Assembly (NCBI GenBank): GCA_947495295.1
Contig: CANLYJ010000002.1
Span: forward strand, 682,001 to 746,000
Source: an uncultured Paracoccaceae bacterium
Lineage (GTDB): Bacteria; Pseudomonadota; Alphaproteobacteria; Rhodobacterales; Rhodobacteraceae
DNA length: 64,000 nt
Reading direction: 5' to 3'
The notes below the pieces were generated by a model that was not told the DNA's origin, did no database searches, and was given only the letters and a program-made list of their open reading frames with translations. Below are positions 63,206 through 64,000 of this stretch, piece by piece (within the stretch, counting starts at the first letter, position 1; every line of letters starts with the position of its first letter). The translations under genes were made by a program, and so were the position numbers.

Positions 63206-63970
63206 ATGACGTTACCAAGCACACCGAGCTTCAAACTCAATGGGAAGCGCGCGTTGGTTGCGGGTGCGTCATCCGGCATCGGGCTGGGCTGCGCCGTGGC
63301 GCTGGGCGAGGCGGGGGCAGCAGTGACGCTGGCGGCCCGCAACATCGACAAATTGCAAGGTGCTGTCGATCAGATGACCGATGCGGGCATGCAGGCAGAG
63401 GCGCTGCAATTGGATGTGGCCAACGTCGCCGCGACAGAGGCGGCGGTCGCTGCCGCTGGCCCGTTCGACATCCTTGTCAATTCTGCCGGTCTGGCCATCC
63501 ACAGCCCCGCGACCGAAACAACCGAAGCAGATTTCGACGCGGTTGCCGATCTGAATATCAAAGGTGCCTATTTCCTGACCCGCAGCGTTGCCAAAGGGCT
63601 GATCGCCGCAGACAAACCCGGCAGCCTGATCAACATCTCAAGCCAGATGGCTTTTGTGGGCGGCATCGACAGGGGCGTCTATTGCGCCACAAAACACGCG
63701 GTTGAGGGGTTCACCAAGGCCATGGCCATCGAATGGGCGCAGCACAATATCCGGGTCAACACGATCTGCCCGACCTTTATCCGCACGCCGCTGACCGAAC
63801 AGACATTCAGCAACCCCGACCGCGTCAAATGGATCACTGAAAAGATCAAACTGGGCCGGGTGGGCGAGGTCAGCGATATCATGGGGCCGGTTGTCTATCT
63901 TGCCTCTGACGCATCGGCGCTCATGACCGGGACCCATATGCTGATCGATGGCGGCTGGACGGCGGATTGA
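63206..63970 (+). CDS. Short-chain dehydrogenase/reductase
   Basis: A 254-residue SDR. The NAD(P) motif GASSGIGLG is at about 18-26. ILVNSAGLAIHS is the NAG-like motif. The catalytic set is in INISSQMAFVGGIDRGVYCATKHA (Ser, Tyr, Lys). The C-terminus ends MLIDGGWTAD. ATG 63206 with GGAAC seven bases before is used; the track start at 63095 lies in the hairpin region. The cluster context suggests reduction or oxidation of the same substrate family. It ends in a TGATG overlap with the next gene. Confidence 0.93.
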   Translation: MTLPSTPSFKLNGKRALVAGASSGIGLGCAVALGEAGAAVTLAARNIDKLQGAVDQMTDAGMQAEALQLDVANVAATEAAVAAAGPFDILVNSAGLAIHSPATETTEADFDAVADLNIKGAYFLTRSVAKGLIAADKPGSLINISSQMAFVGGIDRGVYCATKHAVEGFTKAMAIEWAQHNIRVNTICPTFIRTPLTEQTFSNPDRVKWITEKIKLGRVGEVSDIMGPVVYLASDASALMTGTHMLIDGGWTAD

Positions 63971-64000
63971 TGGAAAAGGTGACGTCCCTGCAAGTGGCCG
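63970..64000 (+). CDS. Start of a probable LacI-family regulator (partial)
   Basis: Ten codons, MEKVTSLQVA, are visible before the window ends. They follow the SDR gene with a one-base TGATG overlap. VTSLQVA is the opening of the HTH in many roseobacter LacI regulators (typically followed by AGVSQSAVSRVF). This fits the LacI-type operator pair at 57547 and 57671. The identity cannot be proven from so few residues. Confidence 0.5.
   Translation, partial: MEKVTSLQVA

Overview
The window looks like a contiguous chromosomal segment of an alphaproteobacterium of the Rhodobacteraceae (Roseobacter group). The evidence is the ruvCAB - ybgC - tolQRAB - pal - cpoB - tilS - ftsH order, a complete-looking tad/cpa pilus block, an alphaproteobacterial cta (aa3 oxidase) cluster with ctaB-ctaG-ctaE-surf1-thrC-M16 peptidase order, moderately high G+C, and paralogues of marine-roseobacter catabolic enzymes. 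No tRNA, rRNA, CRISPR array, prophage or insertion sequence was recognised.

Layout. 1-11.9 kb (+): end of ruvC, ruvA, ruvB, two uncharacterised small genes, ybgC, then tolQ, a possible 36-codon ORF, tolR, tolA, tolB, pal, cpoB, tilS and ftsH, closed by a strong terminator. 12-16.1 kb: a P-loop kinase (-), a MOSC protein, and the one-carbon pair fhs-folD. 16.1-20 kb (-): the DNA-repair pair lhr-type helicase/pdeM and a beta-hydroxyacid-dehydrogenase-like protein. 20-32.5 kb (-): tad pilus locus, read from flp pilins through cpaB, cpaC, an OmpA protein, cpaE, cpaF, tadB, tadC, two TPR lipoproteins, cpaA and an AAA ATPase. 32.8-36.4 kb: a lytic transglycosylase, the scoAB CoA-transferase with a GNAT protein, and a divergent VOC/TetR pair. 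36.4-42.6 kb (-): topA, dprA, a GNAT, tldD. 42.7-49.6 kb (+): ctaC, ctaB, a small membrane protein, ctaG, ctaE, surf1, thrC and an M16 peptidase. 49.6-53.2 kb: GNAT, two unknown exported proteins, a DUF/SRPBCC pair and a divergent TTG-started HTH/WYL-type regulator.

The most unusual block is 53.2-64.0 kb. It is a divergent catabolic locus: a sugar-type ABC transporter (two permeases, binding protein, ATPase), a GMC oxidoreductase, a histidinol-dehydrogenase-like enzyme, an SDR, and three SnoaL/NTF2-fold proteins, two of which are double-domain paralogues at opposite ends of the locus. The start of what looks like a LacI-family regulator is cut by the window end. Two exact inverted copies of a 17-bp site lie in the divergent promoter region, as expected for LacI-type control. 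The transported substrate is not deducible from the sequence.

Regulatory and repeat structure is readable in several places. A family of GTAAGATGGGT palindromes occurs at three intergenic sites. A hairpin buries the scoA ribosome-binding site. A TetR operator pair touches the tetR start codon. A 17-bp palindrome precedes the HTH/WYL regulator. Several stem-loops sit at operon ends. Start codons were re-chosen where the ORF track ran upstream of a convincing Shine-Dalgarno site (ruvB, ftsH, tolB, pal, cpoB, folD, cpaC, dprA, tldD, the ABC genes and others).
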